Shown here: one piece after another, positions 26,401 to 33,714 of the stretch
Layout: each line of letters begins with the position of its first letter
Position numbering within the stretch: the stretch's first letter is position 1
Assembly: GCA_029565395.1 (NCBI GenBank)
Contig: JAKQOG010000173.1
Span: 1-36,127 of the forward strand
Reading direction: 5' to 3'
From: Candidatus Hydrogenedentota bacterium
GTDB taxonomy: Bacteria; Hydrogenedentota; Hydrogenedentia; Hydrogenedentales; CAILVY01
Length of the DNA stretch: 36,127 nucleotides
Notes under the pieces: model-generated
The model's input: the letters and a program-made list of their open reading frames with translations, nothing else
Told to the model about the DNA's origin: nothing
The model's database searches: none
Made by a program: the position numbers and the translations under genes

Positions 26401-26736
26401 GGCGTCTATACCTTTGTCAGCGTGCCTGCCGGGACGTATGGGGTGTCCGTTACGGCGCCAGAGTATCAGGAGGACTCGCGAACGGTGGTGTTGCCATCCG
26501 GCGAAACAACCACACTCAATATTCCCCTGCACCGTTCCGCCACGCAGGAAGGTGAAGGCCAGAATGAGGGCGAAGGCGAGGGAGAAACGCCACAGTGTGC
26601 GTGTGCGGCTGGCACATATCACCCCGGTGGACCGGCTCAGGGATTGGGGGGCGATTTTCTTATAACAATGCTGGCGCTTCTGACGCTCTTGATCGCCGCG
26701 AAGAAAAGGGATGAAGAAAAGCACAGCGCGGCGTAG
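23407..26736 (+). CDS. Secreted NHL-propeller protein with an inactivated C13-like domain and C-terminal sorting-like tail
   Basis: 1,109 residues from ATG 23407 (AGAAGG nine bases upstream; ATG 23401 is only three bases away). A signal peptide ends SFAAS. About twelve NHL blades (about 45-600, each of the GNVYVAD kind) probably form two six-bladed propellers. Residues about 605-840 resemble bacterial C13/caspase-like peptidases in layout: RAVLVAGGGADA, a YLVGPGGEAGF strand, LDGWLDTLQSS and VVYDASNAGS. The expected HG dyad is replaced by GP (Pro703) and the nucleophile Cys by Ser744. A carboxypeptidase-regulatory-like beta domain (about 950-1045), an EGEGE linker, CACAAG, a hydrophobic helix (ITMLALLTLLI) and a KKRDEEK tail follow. 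The tail suggests sorting or surface anchoring. A binding role is more likely than proteolysis. Confidence 0.75.
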   Translation: MSRLRANSLRVSFVVACIALFAAPLSFAASKQAPPYRFERMWPMLSQPWFFNDPIDVAVRGNVVYVSDSLNGRVKKFTLDGQLITNLAVGYPFGLTTDAAGNLYVADQEGILKYDTAGALVLSIVTVDVPGEGESEEVWPSDVAVAENGDIYLVARFRILVQQYDASGQFIRQWDEGPSSQEGAERNGIDVGANGRVYVSDVLGNRVKVYTPEGQWLFDIPAPAPPEGASGFYGPAGMTVDASGFVYVAELYNGRVLRFTPEGVLDASWGIESLASPGGVGVDSTGNVYVAEIAADRVQKFSPDGRFVTQWSTAGSVPGMFRRPEALDISFAGKVYVADTENLRVQVFSETGEYEREWRLTGDFEPDRGMAPVGIVVDEGGFVYVSNQGNEGEPILKFTLDGALAGQWGNEENFSNPCGIAIDSEGNVYIADSGSDPEAARVDRVLKYSPTGELLKVWGQFGHGGPSAEHPDDPIQFAGPRDIAIDAEDNVYVTDAENARVQKFTSEGDFLLQWGELGEGSGQLAGPHGIDVDSSGNLFVVDTDNVGIARVEVFTPEGDFLYSLGRAGETGGEFSEPRGIALSADGRIFVADTSNDRVQAFRPVIADTKNRAVLVAGGGADAGGGLWAPTQMLANFAYHTLRHQGFAPEDIHYLSSDRTVDLDNDANTEEVAGDATAVNLEQAITSWAMEDQAERAIVYLVGPGGEAGFQINPAETVSAVQLDGWLDTLQSSLPGSVVVVYDASNAGSILTNLTGVSGKKRIVLTSASGNEEAYFVTNGTLSFSNYFWLGLFNGQDVQDAFDAARDAMGGSVAYQHPQLDANGNGVANEPEDYALAAGVAITSGIPTFDEFPTMAAVSPPQELAEDQTTALFSASGVVDDRLAIARVWGVITPPGGIKKENKTILELPGFDLNPGGDGSFTGSFHQFDEPGTYQVDIYAIDGNLNIAAVKSTAVTKAGILAATLVCSVWDADSGEHTPIVNATVTISPLGMSVTENINGVYTFVSVPAGTYGVSVTAPEYQEDSRTVVLPSGETTTLNIPLHRSATQEGEGQNEGEGEGETPQCACAAGTYHPGGPAQGLGGDFLITMLALLTLLIAAKKRDEEKHSAA

Positions 26737-26748
26737 CCACAACCAGAG

Positions 26749-26774
26749 GGTGGTATCCTGATGAAGGAACCACC
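26749..26774 (+). terminator. Stem-loop 12 bases after the NHL protein stop
   Basis: GGTGGT-A-TCCT pairs with AGGA-ACCACC (10 bp, one bulged A) around GATGA. No run of T follows, so it may be a transcript-end stabilising hairpin rather than an intrinsic terminator. Confidence 0.35.
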
Positions 26775-26915
26775 GATGAAATCAGGCTGGAAGCGGAGGG
26801 TAGAGAAGAAATTGGACCTATAAGCCTAAGGAACCCTATGCATTCGAACCATTAACCCGATAGCGATACCGATGAGATTAGGGGAAGGGGGTGTGGGTTC
26901 GGAAGAGGCATTATG

Positions 26916-26921
26916 TATAAT
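26916..26921 (+). promoter_or_regulatory. Putative -10 box for the GH38 gene
   Basis: TATAAT, preceded directly by TG, lies about 66 bases before the first start codon. No good -35 box is visible 17 bases upstream, so this is weak. The rest of 26775-26986 shows no gene. Confidence 0.3.
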
Positions 26922-26986
26922 TGCCGGGTGTGTTCTCGAAAAGCTTGGGTTCAATGAGACTCCGGGACCGGCTTCGGAGTGAAAGG

Positions 26987-29900
26987 ATGAACGTTATGCG
27001 CGTAGGAATCGTGGCGGTTGTGACAGGGTTGGGCATGATGCTGGCGGGTGTGGCGGGGGCGGGGACGATATGGAGCATCGGGCATAATGATGGGAGCTAC
27101 CGGGAGTTTGCGATTCCGGGGGCGCATGGGGAGTATTCGGCGGCGTTTCCGCAGGATGTGAAGTATGTGGCGGGCAAAAGCGTGGCGCGGAAGGAGTGGC
27201 CTTTTATTCAGCCGGGTCCTGCGGATGATTGGGCGGGAAGCAAGACGCATCCGTTCGTGGTGGAGTTCAAGGTGAAGAAGAAAGTGAAGGACGCGTGCCG
27301 CCTGATGGTGTATTTGTCGGATACACAGGGCGGGTCACCGCCAGTGTTGTCGGTGAAAGTGAATGATCAGGAATGCCCGGCGATTCAACTGCCGGCGGGA
27401 GCGGGGGATGCATCGCTGACAAATGCGAAGGCGGGACGGCCACTGGCGCAGCCGTTTGTGTTCCCGGGGAAATGGCTGCACAAGGGCATGAACACGATTA
27501 CCCTGACAACTACGAGCGGGTCGTGGTTGCTGTATGACGCGGTAACGTTGGAGGCAGGATTGCCGAGTGCGCCGGAGGTGACGCGGATTGCGGCGATGTG
27601 CACGCCGATGTTTAAAAAGGTGGATGGCGTATTGAAACAGGCGGTTCGTGTGGAAGTGCAGAATGTGGGGTTGGAAGGCACGGGACAATTGCGCTTGAAG
27701 GAGGTTGCGGGTTCGGAGCAGAGCGTGGAGTTGCGTCCGGGGGTGCAGGCGTGTTTCCTGCTGGTGACGCCATTCGCGGCGGCGGGAAAGCAGCGGGTAC
27801 AGTTGACGGTGGGAGAGGCAACAAAGGAAGCGGAATTTGATGCGGCTGTGGAGAAGCCGTTGAAACTGTTTGTGGCGGCGTCGACGCATACGGATATCGG
27901 GTACACGGATTTGCAGGAAAAGTGCATGGAATTGCACGTGAACAACGCGATGATTTCCCTGGAGACGTCGAAGACGAATCCGGATTTCAAATATAACCTG
28001 GAAGTGTTCGCGCAGGCGGATTGGATCAAGGAATTGAAGCCGGAGGCCGTGCCTGCGCTGGAGCAGGCCATCCGCGATCAGAAAATGGGGTTGACGGCGC
28101 TGTATCTGAACATGCTGACTGGGTTGTGTTCGGGCGAGGAAATGATGTGGCTATTGCGGCCCGCGCAGACGTACGGGCGGAGTTTGGGCGTGGCGGTGGA
28201 TATGGCGTCGCTGAATGACGTGCCGACGTCGGTGGGAACGCTGCCGATGTTCCTGAAGGCCGCGGGCGTGCGGTATTTCGCGGAGGCAATCAACGAGGAC
28301 CGCGGGCCGGTGTTTTCGCATGCGGATGCGGAGATGAATCAATCGCCGTTCTGGTGGGAAGCGCCGGATGGTTCGCGGGTATTGGCGCTGCTGACGCGGA
28401 CCTATTTCCAGGTTTGCCAGATCAACATGCAGAACAGCGTGGCGGCGATGGAGGAGGCGTTGCCGAGATTTCTTGGCCGGTTTATGCGTCCGGACTATCC
28501 GTCGGATGCGGTCTTTATTAATGGCGGGTTCGTGGACAATACGGTGATGAATCCGCATTACGCGGAAGTGGCGGCGGAGTGGAACCGCACGTGGGATTTC
28601 CCGCAGGTGGTTATCGGGACGCCGAGCGATTACTTCCGGTATGTGGAGGAGAACTTTGGGAATGACCTGCCGGTGTACCGCGGTGACATGGGGGTATTCT
28701 GGGAAGACGGTGCGGCGTCATCGGCGCTGGAGACTTCCATGGCGCGGTGGGCGAAAGCAGACCTGTGCACGGCGGAAAAATGGCTGACGCTGGCGGGGGC
28801 GCGGAACAAGAAGAGCGGGGATACGCTGGATACCTACGCGGGAACGTGGAAAGAGATTTTGTATTACGATGAACACACCTGGGGTTCGGCGGTGAGCATT
28901 AGCGATCCGAATAATCCGCAGACGGCGGGACAGTGGGTGCGGAAGGCATCCTATGCGGATCGTTCGTTGAAACAAGGCCGGGCGTGGGGCGCGCGGGGCG
29001 AGGATGCGCTTCGCCGGCTGGCGCATGCGGGAAAAAGCAAGGATGGGAACTCGCTGCTGGTGTCCAATCCGTTTTCGTGGGCGCGGGATATTGTGGTGAC
29101 GCTGCCTGCGGGTGCGAAAGGGAAATCGGTACGCGATACAGCCACGGGTAAAAGCGTTCCGGCGCAATCCACGGCGGATGGCGGGGTGTGTTTTATGGCG
29201 GCGAAAGTTCCAGCGATGGGTTATCGCGTGTATGCGGTGGAGGCGGACGGCGAGGCTGGCAAGGCGCTGCTGAGCCAGGCGGGCGATGACTACACGTGGA
29301 AGACGGCGAACTATGAGATTCATATCGACCCGAAGACGGGCGGACTGGATCGGATTACGGAGATCGCGACTGGGAAAGAGTGGGTGGACCCGAAGGCAGG
29401 GTATACACTCAATCAGTTTTTATATGTGAAGGGCGGCACGAACAGCAGCTCGATGGTGCATCCGAATTCGCCGTTATGCACGGATCTGCAATTCATCACG
29501 CATGAAACGGCATCGGTGAGCTTGGCGGAGAACGGTCCCGCGCGAGCGGTATTGCATATACAGAGGAGCGGTGCGAACGTATCGGCGGTGGATACCGATG
29601 TGGTGTTTCATGCAGATGGGACACTTGATGTGGTAAATGTCCTTCACAAGCAGGAAACGCTGGAGAAGGAAGCGGGCTATTTTGTGTTCCCGTTCGGTTT
29701 GAACGCGCCGGATGAAGCGCGGGCGTTTATGGAATTGCCCTATGGGATGGTGGAGGCGGATACGGAGCAGATGCCGGGGGCATGCCGGGAATGGTATTGC
29801 GTGAATACCTTTGCGGCGGCGGGCAATGCAACCGGCTCGGCGTATGTTGCTTCGCCGGACACGCCGCTGTTCTGCGTGGGCGATGTCAACCGCGGGCTGT

Positions 29901-30388
29901 GGCCGGGCCGCATCAACGGCAACCGGCACGTGTTGTATGCGTATGCATTCAATAATTACTGGCACACCAACTACAAAGCATCTCAGGGCGGCGATATCCG
30001 GTGCGCGTATTCCGTAAAACTGTCCAATGCGCCCTTCGATCCCGTGACCGCTACTCGGTTTGGCTGGGCGCGTGTGCTTGATATGACGCCAGGACGCACC
30101 GGCGCAGTTGCTGCGGATTCACCCGGTGCGGCGGAACAATCCTTTGCCGCACTGGACAAGGGGCCAATCGTGTTAAGCGAGTTGTTGCCGGTGGAAGGGG
30201 GCGTGCTCGTGCGGTTGTACAACCCGAGCAGGGAAGCGGCGCGGACGCCGGTGAATCTTCGCGGCATTACGCCGAAAGCTATCTTACTCACGGACCTGCT
30301 TGGTCAGAACGGAAAAGCGATTGAAGGCGGCGGCAAAGTGACCGTGCCCGCACGGGGCATCGCGACAGTGGTGCTTACCTTAAAATAA
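26987..30388 (+). CDS. Secreted GH38 alpha-mannosidase-like glycoside hydrolase
   Basis: 1,133 residues. A signal peptide (VGIVAVVTGLGMMLAGVAGAG) is followed by a rhamnogalacturonan-lyase-like beta sandwich (about 40-200, GPADDWAG...PFVVEF...GSWLLYDAVTL). The GH38 catalytic barrel begins near 290: HTDIGYTD supplies the zinc-binding His301/Asp303, and SLNDVPTSVGTLP provides Asp411 as the probable nucleophile by alignment with the family's D-P-F-G motif. FWWEAPDGSRVLAL and HTWGSAVSI also fit. The remainder is the usual multi-domain beta C-terminus. It probably hydrolyses alpha-mannosides or related plant or fungal glycans outside the cell or in the periplasm. ATG 26987 (GGAG seven bases upstream) or 26996 (AAAGGA eight upstream) are equally supported. 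Confidence 0.85.
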   Translation: MNVMRVGIVAVVTGLGMMLAGVAGAGTIWSIGHNDGSYREFAIPGAHGEYSAAFPQDVKYVAGKSVARKEWPFIQPGPADDWAGSKTHPFVVEFKVKKKVKDACRLMVYLSDTQGGSPPVLSVKVNDQECPAIQLPAGAGDASLTNAKAGRPLAQPFVFPGKWLHKGMNTITLTTTSGSWLLYDAVTLEAGLPSAPEVTRIAAMCTPMFKKVDGVLKQAVRVEVQNVGLEGTGQLRLKEVAGSEQSVELRPGVQACFLLVTPFAAAGKQRVQLTVGEATKEAEFDAAVEKPLKLFVAASTHTDIGYTDLQEKCMELHVNNAMISLETSKTNPDFKYNLEVFAQADWIKELKPEAVPALEQAIRDQKMGLTALYLNMLTGLCSGEEMMWLLRPAQTYGRSLGVAVDMASLNDVPTSVGTLPMFLKAAGVRYFAEAINEDRGPVFSHADAEMNQSPFWWEAPDGSRVLALLTRTYFQVCQINMQNSVAAMEEALPRFLGRFMRPDYPSDAVFINGGFVDNTVMNPHYAEVAAEWNRTWDFPQVVIGTPSDYFRYVEENFGNDLPVYRGDMGVFWEDGAASSALETSMARWAKADLCTAEKWLTLAGARNKKSGDTLDTYAGTWKEILYYDEHTWGSAVSISDPNNPQTAGQWVRKASYADRSLKQGRAWGARGEDALRRLAHAGKSKDGNSLLVSNPFSWARDIVVTLPAGAKGKSVRDTATGKSVPAQSTADGGVCFMAAKVPAMGYRVYAVEADGEAGKALLSQAGDDYTWKTANYEIHIDPKTGGLDRITEIATGKEWVDPKAGYTLNQFLYVKGGTNSSSMVHPNSPLCTDLQFITHETASVSLAENGPARAVLHIQRSGANVSAVDTDVVFHADGTLDVVNVLHKQETLEKEAGYFVFPFGLNAPDEARAFMELPYGMVEADTEQMPGACREWYCVNTFAAAGNATGSAYVASPDTPLFCVGDVNRGLWPGRINGNRHVLYAYAFNNYWHTNYKASQGGDIRCAYSVKLSNAPFDPVTATRFGWARVLDMTPGRTGAVAADSPGAAEQSFAALDKGPIVLSELLPVEGGVLVRLYNPSREAARTPVNLRGITPKAILLTDLLGQNGKAIEGGGKVTVPARGIATVVLTLK

Positions 30389-30422
30389 CACACAACGTTT
30401 TTAACAGCATTTACACTGCGGG

Positions 30423-31364
30423 TTACCAACGCAAGGAAAACCCGGCGGTGGGGCCGTGGATCGTGCAGTCCACTTGGATATTAAATTGTTCGTAGAGCAT
30501 TTGCGGGAGCGGATAATGCCAGACCCCGGGAACGAAGAACCCTGCGGCTTCTTGCCGGTATTCAAAATCTATGAACCGATACCCAATGAAAAACTCCATA
30601 TGTTCAGAAATGCGGCAGGAGAGATGGGTTTCGAGATCAGAGGTAAGTTCAGACCCTATGCCAAATCCACTAAACCGCGCGCGGGCTGAAATACTCCATA
30701 CATCGGACAGACAGAAGCGGAGCATACCGCCAATCAAAGGATCGTAAAAATCCTTGTCGCAATCGATATATCCCACATCCATGGCGAAGTGCGAGCGGAC
30801 TTGTAGAAGGCGGAACCCTGCAAGCACGTCGAAGCTCGCTTTTTCATTTCCAACACGCCAGAAGGCCTGGAGATCGGTGATGCTGCACTGGATGCTGTCT
30901 AAGAGCGGCAGGGAATAGGCGCCATAGTACGGCGAGTAGGAGGTGTGTCCGGTGTCCTGGATGTTCCCATAACAAAGATCGGCGCTGACCCCGAGACATC
31001 CCCGCCGCGCGGTAAAATGCAGGAGCACCCCGCCGCGGGTTCCTTCGAGAATATCCTTCAAACGCAGCCTCTTGGTGATTACGCCCAATTCCGTAGCGAC
31101 GCTTCCGGTGAATTCGACAGGAAACCACCCGCTGGCCGACTTATCAAATTCCCAGGTTTTATGTTGAACGGTTACTTTGTGCGGCGGGTTTTTTTTATTT
31201 TCCGGGTGTTTGGGGAGAGGACATGCGCCATTTTGCCTGGACGCCGAGGGAACTGTTTTGGAATCCGGTGTATTTACCGCCGAGGCCGAAGCGCCGCCAA
31301 AGAGGAAGGCGCACACTATCCACAGACGCGGCACAGTGTATATGCCCGCGATCCGGTGAATCAT
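30423..31364 (-). CDS. Outer-membrane beta-barrel protein
   Basis: 313 residues from ATG 31364 (AAGGGG upstream; the frame is open to 31625 but lacks a better start). A signal peptide ends GGASASA. The mature protein has a proline/lysine-rich linker (about 30-75), then amphipathic strands with alternating aromatic residues: SFDVLAGFRLLQV, FYDPLIGGMLRFCLSD and FFIGYRFIDFEYRQ. It ends in FSLRW, a terminal aromatic residue read by the Bam machinery. The D-P-L-I-G and L-S-D-W pattern occurs in OmpA-like outer membrane proteins of unknown function. The function is not inferable. It converges on the GH38 gene with only 34 bp between them and no clear terminator. Confidence 0.75.
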   Translation of the reverse strand: MIHRIAGIYTVPRLWIVCAFLFGGASASAVNTPDSKTVPSASRQNGACPLPKHPENKKNPPHKVTVQHKTWEFDKSASGWFPVEFTGSVATELGVITKRLRLKDILEGTRGGVLLHFTARRGCLGVSADLCYGNIQDTGHTSYSPYYGAYSLPLLDSIQCSITDLQAFWRVGNEKASFDVLAGFRLLQVRSHFAMDVGYIDCDKDFYDPLIGGMLRFCLSDVWSISARARFSGFGIGSELTSDLETHLSCRISEHMEFFIGYRFIDFEYRQEAAGFFVPGVWHYPLPQMLYEQFNIQVDCTIHGPTAGFSLRW

Positions 31365-31477
31365 CCGTCCCCTTGGTTGTAAATACCGCACAGTTATCCT
31401 CCATGTTGCTCTACATTTGGCGGCAGGATATGTTACAACACACCTCCGTGCGGGCATCATTATTTTAATTGATGGGA

Positions 31478-31996
31478 CTATGATCCGGACGGTTTTGTTT
31501 CGGAGGGAATAGCCTTCCCTACTCTGGGCCGGTTTGGCAACCATAACAATCGCCACCGGCGGCGCAGGTGAAGGAAGAGCCCGAGGGTAAGCGGGATACC
31601 TGTAAGGTTGTGTATATCGATGCAAAGATGCCTTGGCGTATATTCCGGATTGTAACCGCCGGGGAGCACTAGCCAGCCAATCAATCCAGTAATCAATACG
31701 ATGGAGAACAGAAACAATAAGAGAACCTGTCCCTGCAACAGTTTAAACCGCGCCAGGTGGCGTTTAATGATGCGCCAGTGAATGTGCAGATGATGCACAC
31801 TATAGAACAAAAAGAACAGCGCGGCAACGCGGTGTAAGTCCCGCCAGTACGCCTTGGAGATTCTTGCAAATACGATGGCGTGCGCCCCATGGCCGATATG
31901 AAATTGGGTGAAGAGGAGTAATCCGGAGGCGAGGATTGCTATCGACGCAAGTAATAATGAACGGTTTAGGTGATCACGATGCTGCCCAGGTTTCAT
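31478..31996 (-). CDS. Four-helix membrane protein, DUF4405/cytochrome-b-like
   Basis: 172 residues, four predicted membrane helices (about 10-35, 52-75, 88-110 and 128-145). Histidines sit in the classic positions for two bound hemes: DLHRVAA, VHHLHIHWR, IDIHNLTG and LFLHLRRRW. This matches DUF4405 proteins, which are small cytochrome-b561-like integral membrane proteins probably in electron transfer. The start ATGA overlaps the methyltransferase stop, with GGAGATCAATT before it, so the pair is translationally coupled and TetR-regulated. The electron partner is unknown. Confidence 0.75.
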   Translation of the reverse strand: MKPGQHRDHLNRSLLLASIAILASGLLLFTQFHIGHGAHAIVFARISKAYWRDLHRVAALFFLFYSVHHLHIHWRIIKRHLARFKLLQGQVLLLFLFSIVLITGLIGWLVLPGGYNPEYTPRHLCIDIHNLTGIPLTLGLFLHLRRRWRLLWLPNRPRVGKAIPSETKPSGS

Positions 31997-32862
31997 AATT
32001 GATCTCCTGATTTATTAAAACCAAGGCGTTGGCCCAGTTTGCGAAAGGCGCGTTCCCGATCTGATTCTTCAGAAGCCGCTTTTACCGCATAGCCCATGTA
32101 GGAAACACGGAGATCGCTGCTTTCATGGAATTTTAAGCGTTCACCCAATTCTCGGAAGGAGATTTTGCCCTGCACGCGCCGGCGCAGGTTGATCAGATTC
32201 CGGATCATGCTTCCCCTGGCGGATAATCCCCGTTGTTCCTTATGGATTAGTTTGGCAGAGGCCATTGCGGCACAAAGCTCTTCCGGGGCAACAAACATTT
32301 CCCATACATGGCTGCGGGGCTCGTGCTGCGCGGTAAACGGCCAATCTTGCAGAATTTTAATGACGATAAAATAACTGGCCCAGGTTCTATTAACCGTGTC
32401 GTAGAAAAAAAGACCGCCGTCCTTGAGCACCCTGGATATTTCCTGCAGCACTACCTGGATATCATCAACATGTTCGAGCACATCGCAGCAGAGCACGATA
32501 TCAAAAGAGGCGTCTGGAAAGGGGAGGTGCTCGCCACACCCCGCTCGATAATCGATGTTTAAACCATTTTCCAAGGCATGGTTGCGCGCACAATCCAATG
32601 ATTCTTCCGCGGGATCAACACCCTTGACGGAATAGCCTGCTTTGGCAAACTCCTCGGTGAGGAATCCACCTCCGCATCCCACGTCCAGGACTGTGTTTAA
32701 GGAGTAATTGATTCCCCTGTGTACATCTAAAATGCGCAGGAAATAGGCGAAGCGAATGGGATTAATAAAGAACCGCAGAGTGGCTGGACTCTCATTGTCG
32801 TCCCACCAGACATGTCCTTTGTATTTGTACATTTCATTATCGATGGCATAGGGCGGGGTCAT
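31993..32862 (-). CDS. UbiG-like SAM-dependent methyltransferase
   Basis: 289 residues from ATG 32862 (AAGGAAG upstream). An upstream in-frame TTG at 32895 would sit inside the TetR operator and is unlikely. Motif I is LDVGCGGGFLTEEFAKAG, followed by VKGVDPAEESLDCARNHA, a typical class I SAM fold, then DIVLCCDVLEHV and LKDGGLFFYDTVNRT. The NEMYKYKGHVWWDDNES opening resembles 3-demethylubiquinone O-methyltransferases. It could methylate a quinone or another small hydroxylated ring. The C-terminal about 40 residues are charged and less conserved. It is the first gene of a two-gene TetR-controlled operon. Confidence 0.85.
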   Translation of the reverse strand: MTPPYAIDNEMYKYKGHVWWDDNESPATLRFFINPIRFAYFLRILDVHRGINYSLNTVLDVGCGGGFLTEEFAKAGYSVKGVDPAEESLDCARNHALENGLNIDYRAGCGEHLPFPDASFDIVLCCDVLEHVDDIQVVLQEISRVLKDGGLFFYDTVNRTWASYFIVIKILQDWPFTAQHEPRSHVWEMFVAPEELCAAMASAKLIHKEQRGLSARGSMIRNLINLRRRVQGKISFRELGERLKFHESSDLRVSYMGYAVKAASEESDRERAFRKLGQRLGFNKSGDQL

Positions 32863-32876
32863 ATCTTCTTCCTTTC

Positions 32877-32908
32877 TTGACTGACTCTCAGTCAATTTTG
32901 TGATAATA
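32877..32908 (-). promoter_or_regulatory. TetR operator and -10 box of the methyltransferase operon
   Basis: TTGACTGACTCTCAGTCAA at 32877-32895 is a perfect palindrome (8-bp arms, CTC spacer). A TATTAT -10 box (minus strand, 32908-32903) lies seven bases upstream, so the operator covers the transcription start. The -35 box is weak (CTTAAA). The same TGACTGA-N3-TCAGTCA pattern occurs upstream of tetR. Confidence 0.7.
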
Positions 32909-32933
32909 CGTTTGCTTTTGAATATTTTAAGAA

Positions 32934-33536
32934 TTATGGGGTGAAGACCTCGTTTTGGCCTAAGATGCGGGTTAGTGCGATTTCGGCGGTTGCACGAAAT
33001 CGCTGTAACTGCACGGGATCCTCGCTCAGGCTGGGCACATGTAAAACGCCGGTCACCCCGCCTAAAAAGAAATTAATGGCATCCTCGGGATTGGAGACGT
33101 GGAAGCAGCCTTCTTTAATCCCTCTTTCCACCAATGTCAGAAGATGGCGTTGTATAATTCGCGCCGTCGTGCCCATCAGGCGATGGTGCAATAGTGCGTT
33201 TGAATCAAGGTGGACGAATGTAATAAGGCTCCGGTGTGCAAGCACAAATTCAAACAAGGCGGCCAATAACTCTTGCAGTTGCCTGGCCGGGTGTATGCCG
33301 GTCTTTTCGACAATCTCCCTCAGTTGCACTTCCAGCGTTTGGACGGTTTTATGGACGATAGCTTCCAGAATATCTTCTTTGGATTTGAAGTGGTAATAAA
33401 AAGTGCCTTGGGCGACACCTGTCGTGCGTACAATGTCGTTGACGCTGGTGCCTGTATATCCATTTTCCAAGAATAAGCGTTCCGCGGCATCGATAAGTTC
33501 TTGACGCCGTTCTTCTTTATTTTTGGATATCCTCAC
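32934..33536 (-). CDS. TetR-family transcriptional repressor
   Basis: 200 residues from GTG 33536, with AGGAG about seven bases upstream. The N-terminal helix-turn-helix is typical: RRQELIDAAERLFLENGYTG, then TSVNDIVRTTGVAQGTFYYHFKSKEDIL (recognition helix near 40-50). The C-terminal ligand/dimerisation half (about 60-195) is variable; it contains LLHHRLMGTTARIIQRHLL, and the inducer is not inferable. It is preceded by a matching operator overlapping its own -10 box, hence autoregulated, and lies 38 bases upstream of the operator before the methyltransferase. All three genes point the same way, so read-through is possible. Confidence 0.9.
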   Translation of the reverse strand: MRISKNKEERRQELIDAAERLFLENGYTGTSVNDIVRTTGVAQGTFYYHFKSKEDILEAIVHKTVQTLEVQLREIVEKTGIHPARQLQELLAALFEFVLAHRSLITFVHLDSNALLHHRLMGTTARIIQRHLLTLVERGIKEGCFHVSNPEDAINFFLGGVTGVLHVPSLSEDPVQLQRFRATAEIALTRILGQNEVFTP

Positions 33537-33551
33537 GAGCCAGCTCCTATA

Positions 33552-33597
33552 TTGACTGATGTTCAGTCAGTATATGTTTTTCATATTGCGGAGTCAA
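33552..33597 (-). promoter_or_regulatory. tetR promoter with overlapping TetR operator
   Basis: On the minus strand TTGACT (33597-33592) and TATACT (33574-33569) are separated by exactly 17 bases. The operator TGACTGA-TGT-TCAGTCA (33553-33569) touches the -10 box and the transcription start, matching the palindrome at 32877-32895. This is the clearest evidence for autoregulation. Confidence 0.75.
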
Positions 33598-33623
33598 GCA
33601 AATTTTGGTATTTTTTAATTTTT

Positions 33624-33652
33624 TTGCTCAAAACAATGAATTATGATAAAAT
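33624..33652 (+). promoter_or_regulatory. Putative promoter of the 33715 surface gene
   Basis: TTGCTC (33624-33629), a 17-base spacer and TAAAAT (33647-33652) precede the start codon by about 62 bases. The region is strongly AT-rich, so chance matches are possible. Confidence 0.4.
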
Positions 33653-33714
33653 ATTGCAAATTATCGTAATAGTACTCATTTGAAAATTTCTATGAAACTG
33701 AGGAGGGTATTTCC

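Noticed and set aside
26761..26823. Tiny plus-strand frame MKEPPMKSGWKRR after the NHL protein
   Set aside because: Twenty residues overlapping the stem-loop, no ribosome site.
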